Shown here in pieces: positions 52,039-61,093 of a stretch of 64,000 bases of DNA (positions are counted from its first letter, which is position 1; each line of letters begins with the position of its first letter). The notes beneath the pieces were generated by a model that saw only the letters and a program-made list of their open reading frames with translations, was not told where the DNA came from and searched no databases. A program made the translations under genes and the position numbers. The DNA is taken from contig NZ_JAOAOQ010000002.1 in the NCBI RefSeq assembly GCF_030398385.1, positions 226,763 to 290,762 of the forward strand, given 5' to 3'. Source of the DNA: Aquibium sp. ELW1220 (GTDB lineage: Bacteria; Pseudomonadota; Alphaproteobacteria; Rhizobiales; Rhizobiaceae).

Positions 52039-53653
52039 AGAGCCTGTCGCCCAATGGGTGCGTCTTAGGATCCGTGGCGCTCCAGCGCGCCATGACGGCG
52101 TAGGGAGCCGGGTTTCAGCCGCTCATTGCGACCTGTCCTGGCCGTTTTTGCAGTTCTACCCCGCGTTTTCTGTTCGGCGGACGGACTCCCGGTGCAGTTT
52201 TCGAAGGTTGTGAACGGCGGCCTGGAGCTGCCACTCGCCGCGGCAGAGCTCAAGCCCGCGCATGCTGAAGCGACCGGCATCCTGGCGATCCTTCATCTGT
52301 CCGAACACCGGCTCGACGCTGGCTCCCCGTTGACGGTAGAGCGCGCGGCCGCGCTTGGTCCGCAGCTTGCGGTCCATGCGCTCCCGCGCCGTCATGGACT
52401 TCGGCATCCGCCCCCGCGGCGGTGGAGCCTCCCGCAAGGCAGCTCGCTGCTTGTGGTCTTTCTGCGTTGCAATGAACAGTTCGCATTCCTCGGTCTGGCT
52501 GGCGGCATTCGCCTCCGACCAGTACCCGGCATCCGCAACCGCCGCACCGAGAACAGCTTCCTCGCCCGCTACTGCTTCGACATTGGCCTGTGCCTGGTCG
52601 AGCATGCCGGTGAGTTGACGGACATCGTTGGCCTCGGTGGTGACGTCAGCGGCCAGGATGATCTGCCCGGTCGTCACCACCGCCTGGGCGTTGTAGCCCT
52701 GCACCCAGCCGCGCCGCGTCTTCAGGATGCCGCTCTCCGGATCCGTGGTGTTGGCCACCGTGTCCGGATCGACACTCGGGTCGGGTTCCTTCGGCTTGCG
52801 TCCGCGCTTGCGCCTGCCGGTGGCCTTCTCCTCGGCCTCCCGTGCCGCGATCTTCTTTTCCTGGCGGCTGGCCGCAGCGGCAGCCTGTGCCTGGAGCTTC
52901 TCCTGGCAGGCCTTCAGTCGAGCCAGACGCTCTCCGCGCCGCTTCAGATCGCCAGGCATGGCCGGACCACTGGCCTCGGGGCCGAACTGACGGTCCTCGC
53001 GGGCATCCGTCGCCTCGGCCTCCGCCAACACCCGGTCGATCTGCTCCCCGATCGTGCTGGCCGTGCGGTTGGCGTCCAGTGACGCGTTGGCTTTCACCTT
53101 GGTGCCGTCCAGCGCAACCAGCCCGAGCCGGATCAGGCCGGCCTCCCGGCACAGCTCCAGAACCTGGAGGAAGACGCCCTTCATCCGCTTGGCATGGCGC
53201 TGGCGAAAGCGTGCAATGACGGAGTGGTCGGGAACGTCGTCGCCGACGATGAACCGGTAGCCGGCATCGCGCCGGCACAGCCGCTCGACCGCCCGGCTCG
53301 ACCGCACACCGTGGCTGTAAGCGTAGATCAACAGCGCCAGCAGCATCGCTGGCGCGAAAGGCGGCTGGCCCGCGCGACCGACCTTGCAGGTCGCCTCGAA
53401 GTCGCTGAGGTCCATGAGCCCGACGGCATCCACAATGACGTGGACGATGTCGCCCTCGGGCAACCAGTCCATCATGTCGACCGGGAGCAGGAAGCGTTGG
53501 CGACGATCCGGTTCGCGGAAGAAATGGGCCATGGCGAATCCCTCAACGGCTGCTGGCGCTCAGAAAATCATGCCGCTCAAAGCCCCGTCAACTGAGGGAC
53601 GGCGATAGTAGCGAGGTTCCGACCGCCGAGACGCCGATTCTGCAACAGGCTCT
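52039..53653 (-). mobile_element. IS1182-family insertion sequence
   Basis: A 1615-bp element with ends AGAGCCTGTCGC (left) and, on the complementary strand, AGAGCCTGTTGC (right); 11 of 12 terminal bases match. It carries one complete transposase gene. No clear target duplication longer than a few A/T bases is visible. It sits directly upstream of the porin-like gene on its 5' side, and separates that gene from the AT-rich sequence at 53,654-53,760 that may have held the promoter. Confidence 0.85.
52156..53532 (-). CDS. IS1182-family transposase
   Basis: A 458-residue DDE transposase. The N-terminal part is typical of the family: FREPDRRQRFLLPVDMMDWL, FAPAMLLALLIYAYSHGVRS and GDDVPDHSVIARFRQRH. 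The catalytic core includes LVALDGTKVKANASLDAN with the first aspartate, AVADAGYWSEAN with the second and RGASVEPVFGQMKDRQ with the glutamate. A long charged insertion lies between (residues 175-260). No frameshift is seen, so the element could be active. Confidence 0.92.
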   Translation of the reverse strand: MAHFFREPDRRQRFLLPVDMMDWLPEGDIVHVIVDAVGLMDLSDFEATCKVGRAGQPPFAPAMLLALLIYAYSHGVRSSRAVERLCRRDAGYRFIVGDDVPDHSVIARFRQRHAKRMKGVFLQVLELCREAGLIRLGLVALDGTKVKANASLDANRTASTIGEQIDRVLAEAEATDAREDRQFGPEASGPAMPGDLKRRGERLARLKACQEKLQAQAAAAASRQEKKIAAREAEEKATGRRKRGRKPKEPDPSVDPDTVANTTDPESGILKTRRGWVQGYNAQAVVTTGQIILAADVTTEANDVRQLTGMLDQAQANVEAVAGEEAVLGAAVADAGYWSEANAASQTEECELFIATQKDHKQRAALREAPPPRGRMPKSMTARERMDRKLRTKRGRALYRQRGASVEPVFGQMKDRQDAGRFSMRGLELCRGEWQLQAAVHNLRKLHRESVRRTENAG

Positions 53654-53789
53654 AAATTGGTTGATAACCATTGCTGTTAACCATCTCGCGCCGGCGACGC
53701 AATTAGGCAATCGCGACCCAAGAGATGATTTGTTTCCCAGTGTTGTGCTTTGGCAACACGCGTGTCGAGCCGCACCGCACAATCACTCG

Positions 53790-53984
53790 AGGCCTCGGCT
53801 GTCCGAGGCCACCGCCGCACTCGACGACTGCGATCGTGAACATCGGCTGTCACCCGGACGCCGGCCCTCGTTCTGGGTCTACCGGGTGATTTGCGCCGAC
53901 GAGGACGTGCGGCACACGGACGACGACATTGGCAATCTACGCGTCGCGTTGAATGCCCTGGTACGTGTATTCCGCCTCAGATGA
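53790..53984 (+). pseudogene. C-terminal fragment of the small phage protein family seen at 50363-50920
   Basis: The frame reads RLSEATAALDDCDREHRLSP, VYRVICADEDVRHTDDDIGN and LRVALNALVRVFRLR. This parallels the last 65 or so residues of the intact relative (REAATALTECDRTNRFDP and NLRVGLNALVRVFRI). The matching N-terminal part is absent; upstream is unrelated AT-rich sequence up to the IS1182 end. It is a truncated copy. Confidence 0.68.
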
Positions 53985-54065
53985 TGCTTTCCCACAGGAC
54001 AGCGCTACGCAGCGTTTCGCTAGAGCACGAAGAACTTATCATGTTGATATGTATCGCAAAAAGGC

Positions 54066-54719
54066 TTGACGATCACATGCCGTGCGGCTAAAAGTTCCGA
54101 TATTGGAAGCTTGGAATTCCGCTCGGAGATTACCTCTCCTGGCGTTTGTGTTTCAGGATCCGCGTTGCACCTCGTCGTCCTCGCCGCTGACGCCAACCGC
54201 ATCCGTTTCGAAGCCGCCTGCCATCATCTTGGTGATGGCGAAGCCCGTCGTGCCTTCTCGATGGCGCTGAACAAGGAAGGCCGCAAGGCCTACACCGCGC
54301 ACCGACGTGCGCTGGTCAAGCAGACCTCCATCCCACGCCCTGTGGTCACCGCCGCGATGCGCTTCGACAGCGCCCGTCGCAATCGCCTGGAGACGAGGAT
54401 CACAGGCACAGGCCGGCATCTGCCGCTGTCAGTGTTCAAGCCACGGCAGTTCTCCTACGGTGTCCGTGCCAAGATCTGGGGCAGGGCACAGACCTACCGC
54501 TCCGCCTTCCTGGTCAAAGGCTACGGCAACGAGGCGTTCAAGCGCGTGGGCAAGGCACGACTGCCGATCGAAAGGCTGTGGGGACCTGCGGTGCCGAGCG
54601 AGATGCTGCGTGACGAAGCCGTCGCGGTTTGGCACGATCAGCTACCGGCGATCGACGCGGAGGCGCGGCGTCTGATCGGGCTGATGCTTGGCGGTCATCG
54701 TATTGGATCGCGTCGGTAG
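54066..54719 (+). CDS. Phage minor tail protein Z (GPZ)-like
   Basis: A frame of 217 residues; the likely real start is the TTG giving LHLVVLAADANRIRFEA, since the 33 residues before it are low-complexity and AT-rich. Family features: ARRAFSMALNKEGRKAYTAH, RRALVKQTSIPRPVVTAAM, FSYGVRAKIWGRAQTYRSAF and a C-terminal helix DEAVAVWHDQLPAIDAEARR. In phages this protein helps to complete the tail tube. Here it stands alone without other tail genes, so it is a leftover of a prophage rather than part of a working tail operon. Confidence 0.75.
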   Translation: MTITCRAAKSSDIGSLEFRSEITSPGVCVSGSALHLVVLAADANRIRFEAACHHLGDGEARRAFSMALNKEGRKAYTAHRRALVKQTSIPRPVVTAAMRFDSARRNRLETRITGTGRHLPLSVFKPRQFSYGVRAKIWGRAQTYRSAFLVKGYGNEAFKRVGKARLPIERLWGPAVPSEMLRDEAVAVWHDQLPAIDAEARRLIGLMLGGHRIGSRR

Positions 54720-55194
54720 GCGAATGGCGAGTAGAGACGAAGACTAGTTAACTATTGTCTCCGACGTCGTAAGACGCAATCGGAATAGTGAGATTGTTAA
54801 GAATGAACACGCGAGAAAGAAATACTAGGCAGGGGGGGTATAGGAGCCCCATAATACTTGTTTATACTGCGCTGTCGCCGCTGCCCGGTTTTCGCGTGTT
54901 TTTTCCCGTTTGATTTTTCCGTTTTGTTTTGATTTCAGGGGGTCTAACACACTGAAATCATTGATGTCGACCCCAACGAACCGGGTTTTGAAAGGGTAGA
55001 ACGCGCACTTCCGCATTTTGCCAGTTCATTTTGATTTCAGTGGGTGCATCGCATTGAAATCATTGAAGCCGACCCCCGATTTCGTGGGTTTCAACCGCGT
55101 GTTCGCCGACCGCGTTTCCGCGCCCGTCCGTTTTGATTTCGAGCCGGCTTAACCCACTCGTCGTTGCTTCAGCTGGACTTCTCGGAGAGCCTCC
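54720..55194. other. 475-bp AT-rich non-coding region with 102-bp periodic repeats
   Basis: No gene is supported. It contains the three-step repeat described separately and a poly-G/A patch near 54830. It leads into the ParB-methyltransferase gene, whose promoter and operators probably lie here. Confidence 0.5.
54927..55140. repeat. 102-bp periodic TTTTGATTTC repeats with palindromic partners
   Basis: TTTTGATTTC recurs at 54927, 55029 and 55131, exactly 102 bases apart. The first two are followed by inverted matches: CTGAAATCATTGA at 54952 and TTGAAATCATTGA at 55054. Each unit therefore forms a TGATTTCAG...CTGAAATCA palindrome. Further similarity (GTCGACCCC/GCCGACCCC, GGGTTT) runs through the units. 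It ends 54 bases before the methyltransferase start. Confidence 0.68.
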
Positions 55195-56532
55195 ATGATC
55201 GTCACCAACATGCCGGTCGAGCGGCTGATCCCCTATGCGCGCAATCCCCGCAACAACACCGCGGCGATCGATGCGGTGAAGGCCTCGATCGCCGAGTTCG
55301 GATTTCGCCAGCCCATCGTCGTTGACGAGAAGATGGTGGTGATCGTCGGTCACACCAGGCTTGAAGCCGCCAAGGCGCTCGGGCTTGCGACGGTGCCGGT
55401 CCATGTCGCGGAAGGCCTGACGCCAGCACAGGCCCGCGCCTACCGGCTGATGGACAATCGCTCCCACGAAAACGCCGAATGGGACGATGAACTGCTGAAG
55501 CTCGAATTCGGTGACCTGAAGCTCGATGGCTTCGATCTCGACCTGACCGGCTTTGACTCCGACCAGCTGTCGCAGCTCCTAGCCGACGTGCCGAGCGAGG
55601 GTCTGACCGACGAGAACGATGTTCCCGAGGCGCCTGCCAGGGCGGTGACGCGCCGTGGCGATCTGTGGATCCTCGGCAACCACCGCCTGCTGTGCGGCGA
55701 CTCCACCAGCTCCGACGACGTCACGCGTCTGATGAACGGCGAACGCGCGGCGCTGTTTGCGACCGATCCGCCCTATCTCGTCGACTACGACGGCACCAAC
55801 CATCCCACGAAGAAAAACGCCTCGGCGCGGGCCCGGAAGATCGCCAACAAGAATTGGTCCGAGGAGTACATCGAGCAGAAGCACTGGGACGACTCCTCCC
55901 AGGGGCCGCAGTTCTACGAGGCCTTCATGCAGGTGGCCATCGACTGCGCCATCGCGGAGGATGCGGCCTGGTATTGCTGGCATGCCTCGCGCCGCCAGGC
56001 GATGCTGGAGGCGTGCTGGACGAAGTTCGACGTGCTGCATCACCAGCAGATCATCTGGGCCAAGAGCCGGCCGGTGCTGACGCGTTCGATCATGCTGTGG
56101 GCGCACGAACCCTGCCTGTTTGGCTGGCGCTCGGGCCACAAGCCGCATATCAACCGCGAGGGTTTCGAGAACTGGCCGACCACGGTCTGGAGCATTCCCT
56201 CGAGCGAGATCGAGACCCGGGAGCACCCGACATCGAAACCGATCAAGGTATTCACGCTGCCGATGGAGCTGCACACGGTGCCGGGCGAGATCTGCTACGA
56301 GCCGTTCTCGGGCTCCGGCTCACAGCACATCGCCGGCGAGAAGACCGGCCGCCGCGTCTATGGGCTGGAACTGTCCGAGACTTTCTGCGACGTGATCATC
56401 AATCGCTGGCAGGCGTTCTCGGGCAAGGCGGCGATCCTGGATGGCGACGGCCGGAGCTTCGACGAGGTTTCGCGCGAGCGGGTTGGCGACGATGCCGGCG
56501 ACGGGAAAGCGGCCGAGCAGGATGCTGCTTGA
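55195..56532 (+). CDS. ParB-domain fused DNA adenine/cytosine-N4 methyltransferase
   Basis: A 445-residue phage-type protein. The N-terminal ParB-like domain covers about residues 5-90 (PVERLIPYARNPRNNTAAI, FGFRQPIVVDEKMVV, GHTRLEAAKALGL). The methyltransferase domain has catalytic motif IV TDPPYLVDY (Asp191-Tyr194) and the SAM-binding motif CYEPFSGSGSQHIAGE late in the sequence, the beta-class order. HPTSKPIKVFTLPME is a further family motif. It methylates an amino group in DNA, probably protecting phage or element DNA. No cognate restriction enzyme is adjacent. It is downstream of 102-bp repeats that may regulate it. Confidence 0.9.
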   Translation: MIVTNMPVERLIPYARNPRNNTAAIDAVKASIAEFGFRQPIVVDEKMVVIVGHTRLEAAKALGLATVPVHVAEGLTPAQARAYRLMDNRSHENAEWDDELLKLEFGDLKLDGFDLDLTGFDSDQLSQLLADVPSEGLTDENDVPEAPARAVTRRGDLWILGNHRLLCGDSTSSDDVTRLMNGERAALFATDPPYLVDYDGTNHPTKKNASARARKIANKNWSEEYIEQKHWDDSSQGPQFYEAFMQVAIDCAIAEDAAWYCWHASRRQAMLEACWTKFDVLHHQQIIWAKSRPVLTRSIMLWAHEPCLFGWRSGHKPHINREGFENWPTTVWSIPSSEIETREHPTSKPIKVFTLPMELHTVPGEICYEPFSGSGSQHIAGEKTGRRVYGLELSETFCDVIINRWQAFSGKAAILDGDGRSFDEVSRERVGDDAGDGKAAEQDAA

Positions 56533-56628
56533 TGCAGATGCGGGGTGGCCTGGGTGCGGAGCGCCGGATGAGCGACCGCCGCCCCTGAAGGACGGCGGCT
56601 CCAAGGATCGTTCACGTGTCGGGTCGTG

Positions 56629-57201
56629 TTAGGCGGGCGGCAAGTGATACGTCCGACCGCGTCCCTCTACCTTCTCCGAGGTAACCTCAAGCCCAAGCTT
56701 CTTCTTCAGCGCTCCGGAGAGAAAGCCCCTGATCGTGTGTGACGCCCAGTTGGTTGCTACGGCGATCTCGTCGATGGTGGCGCCCTGCGGTGCTCGTAGC
56801 ATTGCGATAACGGCTTCCTGCTTGGTGCCCTGGCGCATCGTGCGCGCCTTGGGCGCGGGATCGGCCGCAGTGGCGGTATCGGGCGGGGACACCTCGTTCT
56901 GCGCGCCCGTGGCGCCCTCTGGCCCGGTGTCGGCGTCCTCCGGCTCGACGCCGATGGCGGCAAGCCCTGCGTCGGTCGCGACCAGCGTGATGTCGTGGCC
57001 ATCGTCGCTCTCGCGCCAGACGGGCTCGCCCTTGCGGACGTCGGCGGGAACCTCTTCGAGGAGGCCCTTGGCGATCATGGCGCCGACCACCTTGGCGGCG
57101 GCGCCGCCACGCAGGCTGTCGGGGAGAGGCAAAGCAATGCGGTTGTCGCGCTGCGCGGCAGCGCTCAGGATCAGGGCCTGAGTGTCGGAAAGCTTGGTCA
57201 T
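56629..57201 (-). CDS. DUF3489 domain protein
   Basis: A 190-residue protein. The N-terminal winged-helix-like segment is LSDTQALILSAAAQRDNRIA. A Pro/Ala/Asp-rich linker follows (about residues 90-120). The C-terminal DUF3489 core reads GTKQEAVIAMLRAPQGATID and WASHTIRGFLSGALKKKLG, then the end GRGRTYHLPPA. This domain is a helix-turn-helix and often accompanies DUF2924 and serine recombinase genes. Here it stands 16 kb away from that operon, at the other side of the mosaic, which suggests that the element has been split by later insertions. Convergent with the methyltransferase. Confidence 0.87.
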   Translation of the reverse strand: MTKLSDTQALILSAAAQRDNRIALPLPDSLRGGAAAKVVGAMIAKGLLEEVPADVRKGEPVWRESDDGHDITLVATDAGLAAIGVEPEDADTGPEGATGAQNEVSPPDTATAADPAPKARTMRQGTKQEAVIAMLRAPQGATIDEIAVATNWASHTIRGFLSGALKKKLGLEVTSEKVEGRGRTYHLPPA

Positions 57202-57664
57202 CGTCGTCTCCGTAGTCGGGCGCGCGGGATGCGGGCCCTCCTACGAGGTCGAGCCCGTCGCTCTGCGGGCCGGATGCGGAGGCGCTGCTTTATGTGCTCG
57301 CCGCCTGATCGCATACAGGCTCTGTTTCGGCTGGAAGCCAAGGCGATAAGTGCATCGGATCATGGGTTTGCTGATTCCTTTCAGCGTTCGGAGGCTTCAT
57401 GGCCGAGCCATCCGGTCTGATCCCGGTCGGGCAGGCGGCCCGGCTGCGGAGAACCGCAAGAATGCACCGTGCTGAGCACTCGCCGCCGAAGGATGCCTCC
57501 ACATGCACTCTTGAAGCGGAAGTAGGTCCGATTGACTACCGTCATTCACCAATGCCTGAAACTTGTGTCGGTCGACTGTGACGGTTGATCCAGACGAAGA
57601 CCGAAAGGCGTCGCCTTGATATCGCCATGCATCACGATAACCTGCGATCGGGTTACATTGGGGA
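57202..57664. other. Intergenic region containing the left direct repeat and a broken gene start
   Basis: No complete gene. The left copy of the 61-bp repeat lies at 57385-57445. After it the frame degenerates at once, so only about 15 codons of the duplicated gene remain. The last 100 bases hold the caspase gene leader. Confidence 0.5.
57385..57445 (+). repeat. Left 61-bp direct repeat (truncated start of terminase-small-like gene)
   Basis: It matches 61849-61909 at 59 of 61 positions and includes ribosome binding site, ATG and codons for MAEPSGLIPVGQAARL. Weaker similarity extends about 25 bases upstream. The copy is truncated: the reading frame after it is unrelated to the right copy. Confidence 0.85.
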
Positions 57665-60600
57665 ATGCTGGGCATGTGGAATCGTTTGATGAATGTATTC
57701 GGAGTCCGTCACGCGAAGGTCAGCATGGCGGGCATTCTGACTGTGTTCATTGTTATCACCCAGTCCTTCGCCCAGGACGCGCAACCGCTGAAGGGCGTCG
57801 CACTCGTGATCGGAAATGGACAGTACGAGCATCTGCCGCCGCTCGCCAACCCGGTTAACGACGCCCGCGCCGTCGAGGCCCTTCTGGACGATCTCGGATT
57901 CGAGACCACCATCGTTTCCGACCGTGATGCCCGCCGCCTCAACCGAGATCTCGGCATCTTTCTTGAAGATGCAGAAGGTGCGGACGTCGCTGTCGTCTAC
58001 TATGCGGGCCATGGCATCGAGGCGGGTGGCGAGAATTTCCTCGTTCCCGTCAACGCGAACCAGTCCGCGCTCGAAGCGGCAAGTGAGACCCTTGTTCCGG
58101 TCTCGGCCTTCATCGAGCGGCTTCAAACGGTGGTGCCGGTTGCCATCGTGATGCTCGACGCCTGCCGCGACAATCCCTTTCCTCCCGGCGCGGTGATACG
58201 TCTGGATCCGGGGGCGGAACCGGTTGCGATCGGAGCCGGCGGGCTCAACGCGACGCGCGGCGCGAGGCCGCTTTCGACCACGATGATGTCTGCCACCGAA
58301 AACGTTGGCACTGTCATATCATTCGCCGCGGAGCCAGGCCGGGTCGCGCTGGATGGAGCAGCTGGCGGCAACAGTCCCTACGCCGCTGCCCTGCTGCGCC
58401 ACTTCGGTGCGATGGTGGGTGACGAGTTCGGCGTGGTGATGCGTATGGTCGCCGAAGAGGTATATCTCAAGACCTCCGGCCGACAGCGGCCATGGGTCAA
58501 TGAAAGCCTGCGCCGTCTTCTCTACTTTGGAGTATCGCCGCAGATGGAAGCGGGCGACGAGGGCGAACTGCTGAAGGAGCGGAGGCAACTCCTGCTCACC
58601 ATCGCCGACTTGCCTCCGGCGGGGCGCCGACTGGTCGAGAATGTCGCAACGCTCGACGGCGTTCCACTCGACGCGCTTTACGCCATGCTGAAGACGTTGG
58701 GTCAGGAGGTTCCCGAAGACGCCGAGGAGTTCGACCGCCTCCTGCGCGACCAGGCTGAGCGAATTCGGCGGATCCTTGCCAACCGCGACATGCTCGAAAG
58801 TTCCGATCCAGAGATCGCGCGGCTCGTCGAACTGGCGGACCGGGCCCTGGACGAGGGGGCGCTCAGGACAGCTGTCCGCGTGTACGACGAGGCCAAGGCG
58901 CGGGCCGAAGAGATCAGCAGCGTTCTGGATGATGTCGAGGAGAACCTTCGCCAGCGGCGGATCGAAACCGCTATGGTGTTTGCGCGAAGCGGTGGCGCCC
59001 GTGAGCTCGCGCTCGATCATCGCGGTGCAGCTACGGATTACGCGCGCGCCTTCCGTGAGGCTCGTCAATGGGACCCCGACGCGGCATGGGGCTACAAGAT
59101 CGCCGAAGCGAACGCGCTGGTGAGCCTGGGCGATCGCACGGGCGACATAGAACGGTTGAACGAAGCGCTACATGCGGTCCAGGAAGCAGTGGAGCTTGCC
59201 GAGACGCTTGGAGATTCCGTGAAGCTGTCGGCATCGAACAAGGTCCGCGGCGATGCGCTCACGGTCCTTGGACGGTTGGACTACGGCACCGGATCGCTTG
59301 AGAACGCGATCGACGCCTACCGCATGGCGATCTCCCAGTACCCAGCCGGCTCCAGGGGACCGGAGTGGGCCCACCTTCAACAAGCGCTTGGCGTTGCCTA
59401 TCTGCTGCTCGGCGAGAGGGAAAGCGGCTATGAACGCATATTCGAAGCGGAACGGGCCTTCCGTAGCGTAGCCGAGTTCTGGGAGGCCAGCGGTTCGCCA
59501 TATGAACTGGCCCTGGCGAAGGTGGAGATCGGCCGCACCTATCTTGCTCGACTGGATGATTCCGCCCACCGTTTCGAGACGACCCAGTTCTATAGGCTCG
59601 GGCTTCAGGAATGGTCGGGCGAGAACGTCACCTTCATCGACCTCGACAGCACGATCAGTGATTTCGAGTTCTATCGGTTGGATCATATTTTCGGTGAGGA
59701 TTCCTATCGCGAGAATGCCGGCTATGCCGCCTCGCTGTTCCGGGAAGCCCGGACTGCACTGGCCGACGATCGGTACTCGGTCCGGTTGGCGAGTATCGCC
59801 ACCGACCTGGCCCAGGCCCTCGTCCATGAGGCGACGTCGGAACTCTATGCCAGCCTGGCATGGCAGATGTCGAACGAAGGAGATTTCTTCCTTCCTCGCA
59901 GCCTGCGTGAGGATCAGCGTGCAGATACCATTAGCGCTTTGGACCAGATCGAAAGCGCGATAGCGCTGATTGAGGACCTGGCGAACGACGAATTGCGTGC
60001 GATTGCCCCCCTTCAATGGGCGCGGGCCCGGCTGACTATGGCGGATGGTCACAGAATTCTTGGCTTCTTCGCAGGTGATCCGGCTCAGCTTCGTGAGGCG
60101 GAGCGCCTGTATCGCGACGCGCTGGTTGAAATGACTCCGCAACGTTCCTCGCTCGAATGGTCGCTTGCAACGGCCAGCCTCGCGGACGCTCTCTTGCACC
60201 TCGGCGCGGCCGAAAGGAGCCTGTCGTTGACCGAGCAGGCGGTCGAGACCTACCGGCTTGCCATTGGCCGGCTGGATCGCCGCAGCACCCCGATGGAGTG
60301 GGCGTCCATCCATACCCGTATGGCAGGAGCCTTGTTTCTGAAGGGCATCAGGCATGCCAATGCTGAAACGGGCCCGTCGGTCGAGTTTCTCAACAATCCG
60401 GCTTTGGTCGAAGCCCGCGAGGCAGTGCTGACCGCTTTCGAAACATATCGCGACACAGGACATTCCCACTACGCACGCTACTTCGACGCTGTGCTCGAAG
60501 AGGTTATGCTTCCCTTCTTCGTTCCAAGCTCCGAGCCGCCTTTGGCGCCCATCTCCACGGCCACCACCGGTAGGCTCGATCTCGAGCCATTCCTGGGCTC

Positions 60601-61093
60601 GGTTGCCACGCTGCAGTGGAACGGCGAACCGACTTCTGCGCCCGAACCATTCGATGTGGTCTTCACGACCAGACTGCGTGGAGAAGACGCGGTGCCTACG
60701 CTGCACGACCCTCACTTCCTGCCGGCCGACGGTCATCTCTACGGGCATTTCGACGTGGAGTTCAGCTTCTGGGTCAGCGGCTCGGCGGGCACGTTTGGCA
60801 CGAAGGATCAGTGTTACTGGCGCGATGGCAAGATCCTGGCGGTCTGTGGGCAATATGGCCTGTTCGCGACACGCTCTGCGGACGGAGCATTGACCAGCCT
60901 CTCGCTGATCGCCGGCGGTGCGTCGAGTCGCGAGACGTGGACCGTCTCCGGTTTCTCCCTGGAACTCGGAGATTACGTCGACCTCGAGTTGCGAGGCGTG
61001 ACGGATGATCACGTACGGATCCCGATAGCTATCGAAGGGCTCGACATGGCACCCGCCGGGCCTGTGGATATTGGCTCATCGCTCCCTCAGTAG
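57665..61093 (+). CDS. Secreted caspase-family (C14) protease with long TPR-like region
   Basis: 1142 residues; a later ATG (MAGILTVFIVITQSFA) would give a normal signal peptide and may be the true start, so the protein is probably periplasmic or lipid-anchored. The caspase-like domain spans about 43-285: GVALVIGNGQYEHLPPLANP, His116 in VVYYAGHGIEAGG and Cys167 in VMLDACRDNPF; both catalytic residues are intact. From about 400 to 930 the chain is helical with TPR-like units (AEANALVSLGDRTG; LGVAYLLLGERESGYERIF; EAERLYRDALVEM). The last 170 residues are beta-rich. Prokaryotic caspases with TPRs act in stress, cell-death or envelope processes; the role here is unknown. It lies between direct repeats. 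Confidence 0.88.
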   Translation: MLGMWNRLMNVFGVRHAKVSMAGILTVFIVITQSFAQDAQPLKGVALVIGNGQYEHLPPLANPVNDARAVEALLDDLGFETTIVSDRDARRLNRDLGIFLEDAEGADVAVVYYAGHGIEAGGENFLVPVNANQSALEAASETLVPVSAFIERLQTVVPVAIVMLDACRDNPFPPGAVIRLDPGAEPVAIGAGGLNATRGARPLSTTMMSATENVGTVISFAAEPGRVALDGAAGGNSPYAAALLRHFGAMVGDEFGVVMRMVAEEVYLKTSGRQRPWVNESLRRLLYFGVSPQMEAGDEGELLKERRQLLLTIADLPPAGRRLVENVATLDGVPLDALYAMLKTLGQEVPEDAEEFDRLLRDQAERIRRILANRDMLESSDPEIARLVELADRALDEGALRTAVRVYDEAKARAEEISSVLDDVEENLRQRRIETAMVFARSGGARELALDHRGAATDYARAFREARQWDPDAAWGYKIAEANALVSLGDRTGDIERLNEALHAVQEAVELAETLGDSVKLSASNKVRGDALTVLGRLDYGTGSLENAIDAYRMAISQYPAGSRGPEWAHLQQALGVAYLLLGERESGYERIFEAERAFRSVAEFWEASGSPYELALAKVEIGRTYLARLDDSAHRFETTQFYRLGLQEWSGENVTFIDLDSTISDFEFYRLDHIFGEDSYRENAGYAASLFREARTALADDRYSVRLASIATDLAQALVHEATSELYASLAWQMSNEGDFFLPRSLREDQRADTISALDQIESAIALIEDLANDELRAIAPLQWARARLTMADGHRILGFFAGDPAQLREAERLYRDALVEMTPQRSSLEWSLATASLADALLHLGAAERSLSLTEQAVETYRLAIGRLDRRSTPMEWASIHTRMAGALFLKGIRHANAETGPSVEFLNNPALVEAREAVLTAFETYRDTGHSHYARYFDAVLEEVMLPFFVPSSEPPLAPISTATTGRLDLEPFLGSVATLQWNGEPTSAPEPFDVVFTTRLRGEDAVPTLHDPHFLPADGHLYGHFDVEFSFWVSGSAGTFGTKDQCYWRDGKILAVCGQYGLFATRSADGALTSLSLIAGGASSRETWTVSGFSLELGDYVDLELRGVTDDHVRIPIAIEGLDMAPAGPVDIGSSLPQ

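Noticed and set aside
52031..53658. Target-site duplication of the IS1182 element
   Set aside because: Only a few A/T bases are shared at the two flanks (CCTAA and AAATT), too little to call a duplication.
55195..56532. Restriction-modification system
   Set aside because: The methyltransferase has a ParB domain and stands without any restriction endonuclease gene, as is usual for phage-type orphan methylases.
59168..61012. 614-codon frame antisense to the caspase gene
   Set aside because: No motifs; it is a shadow of the TPR-like region, whose codon use keeps the opposite frame open.
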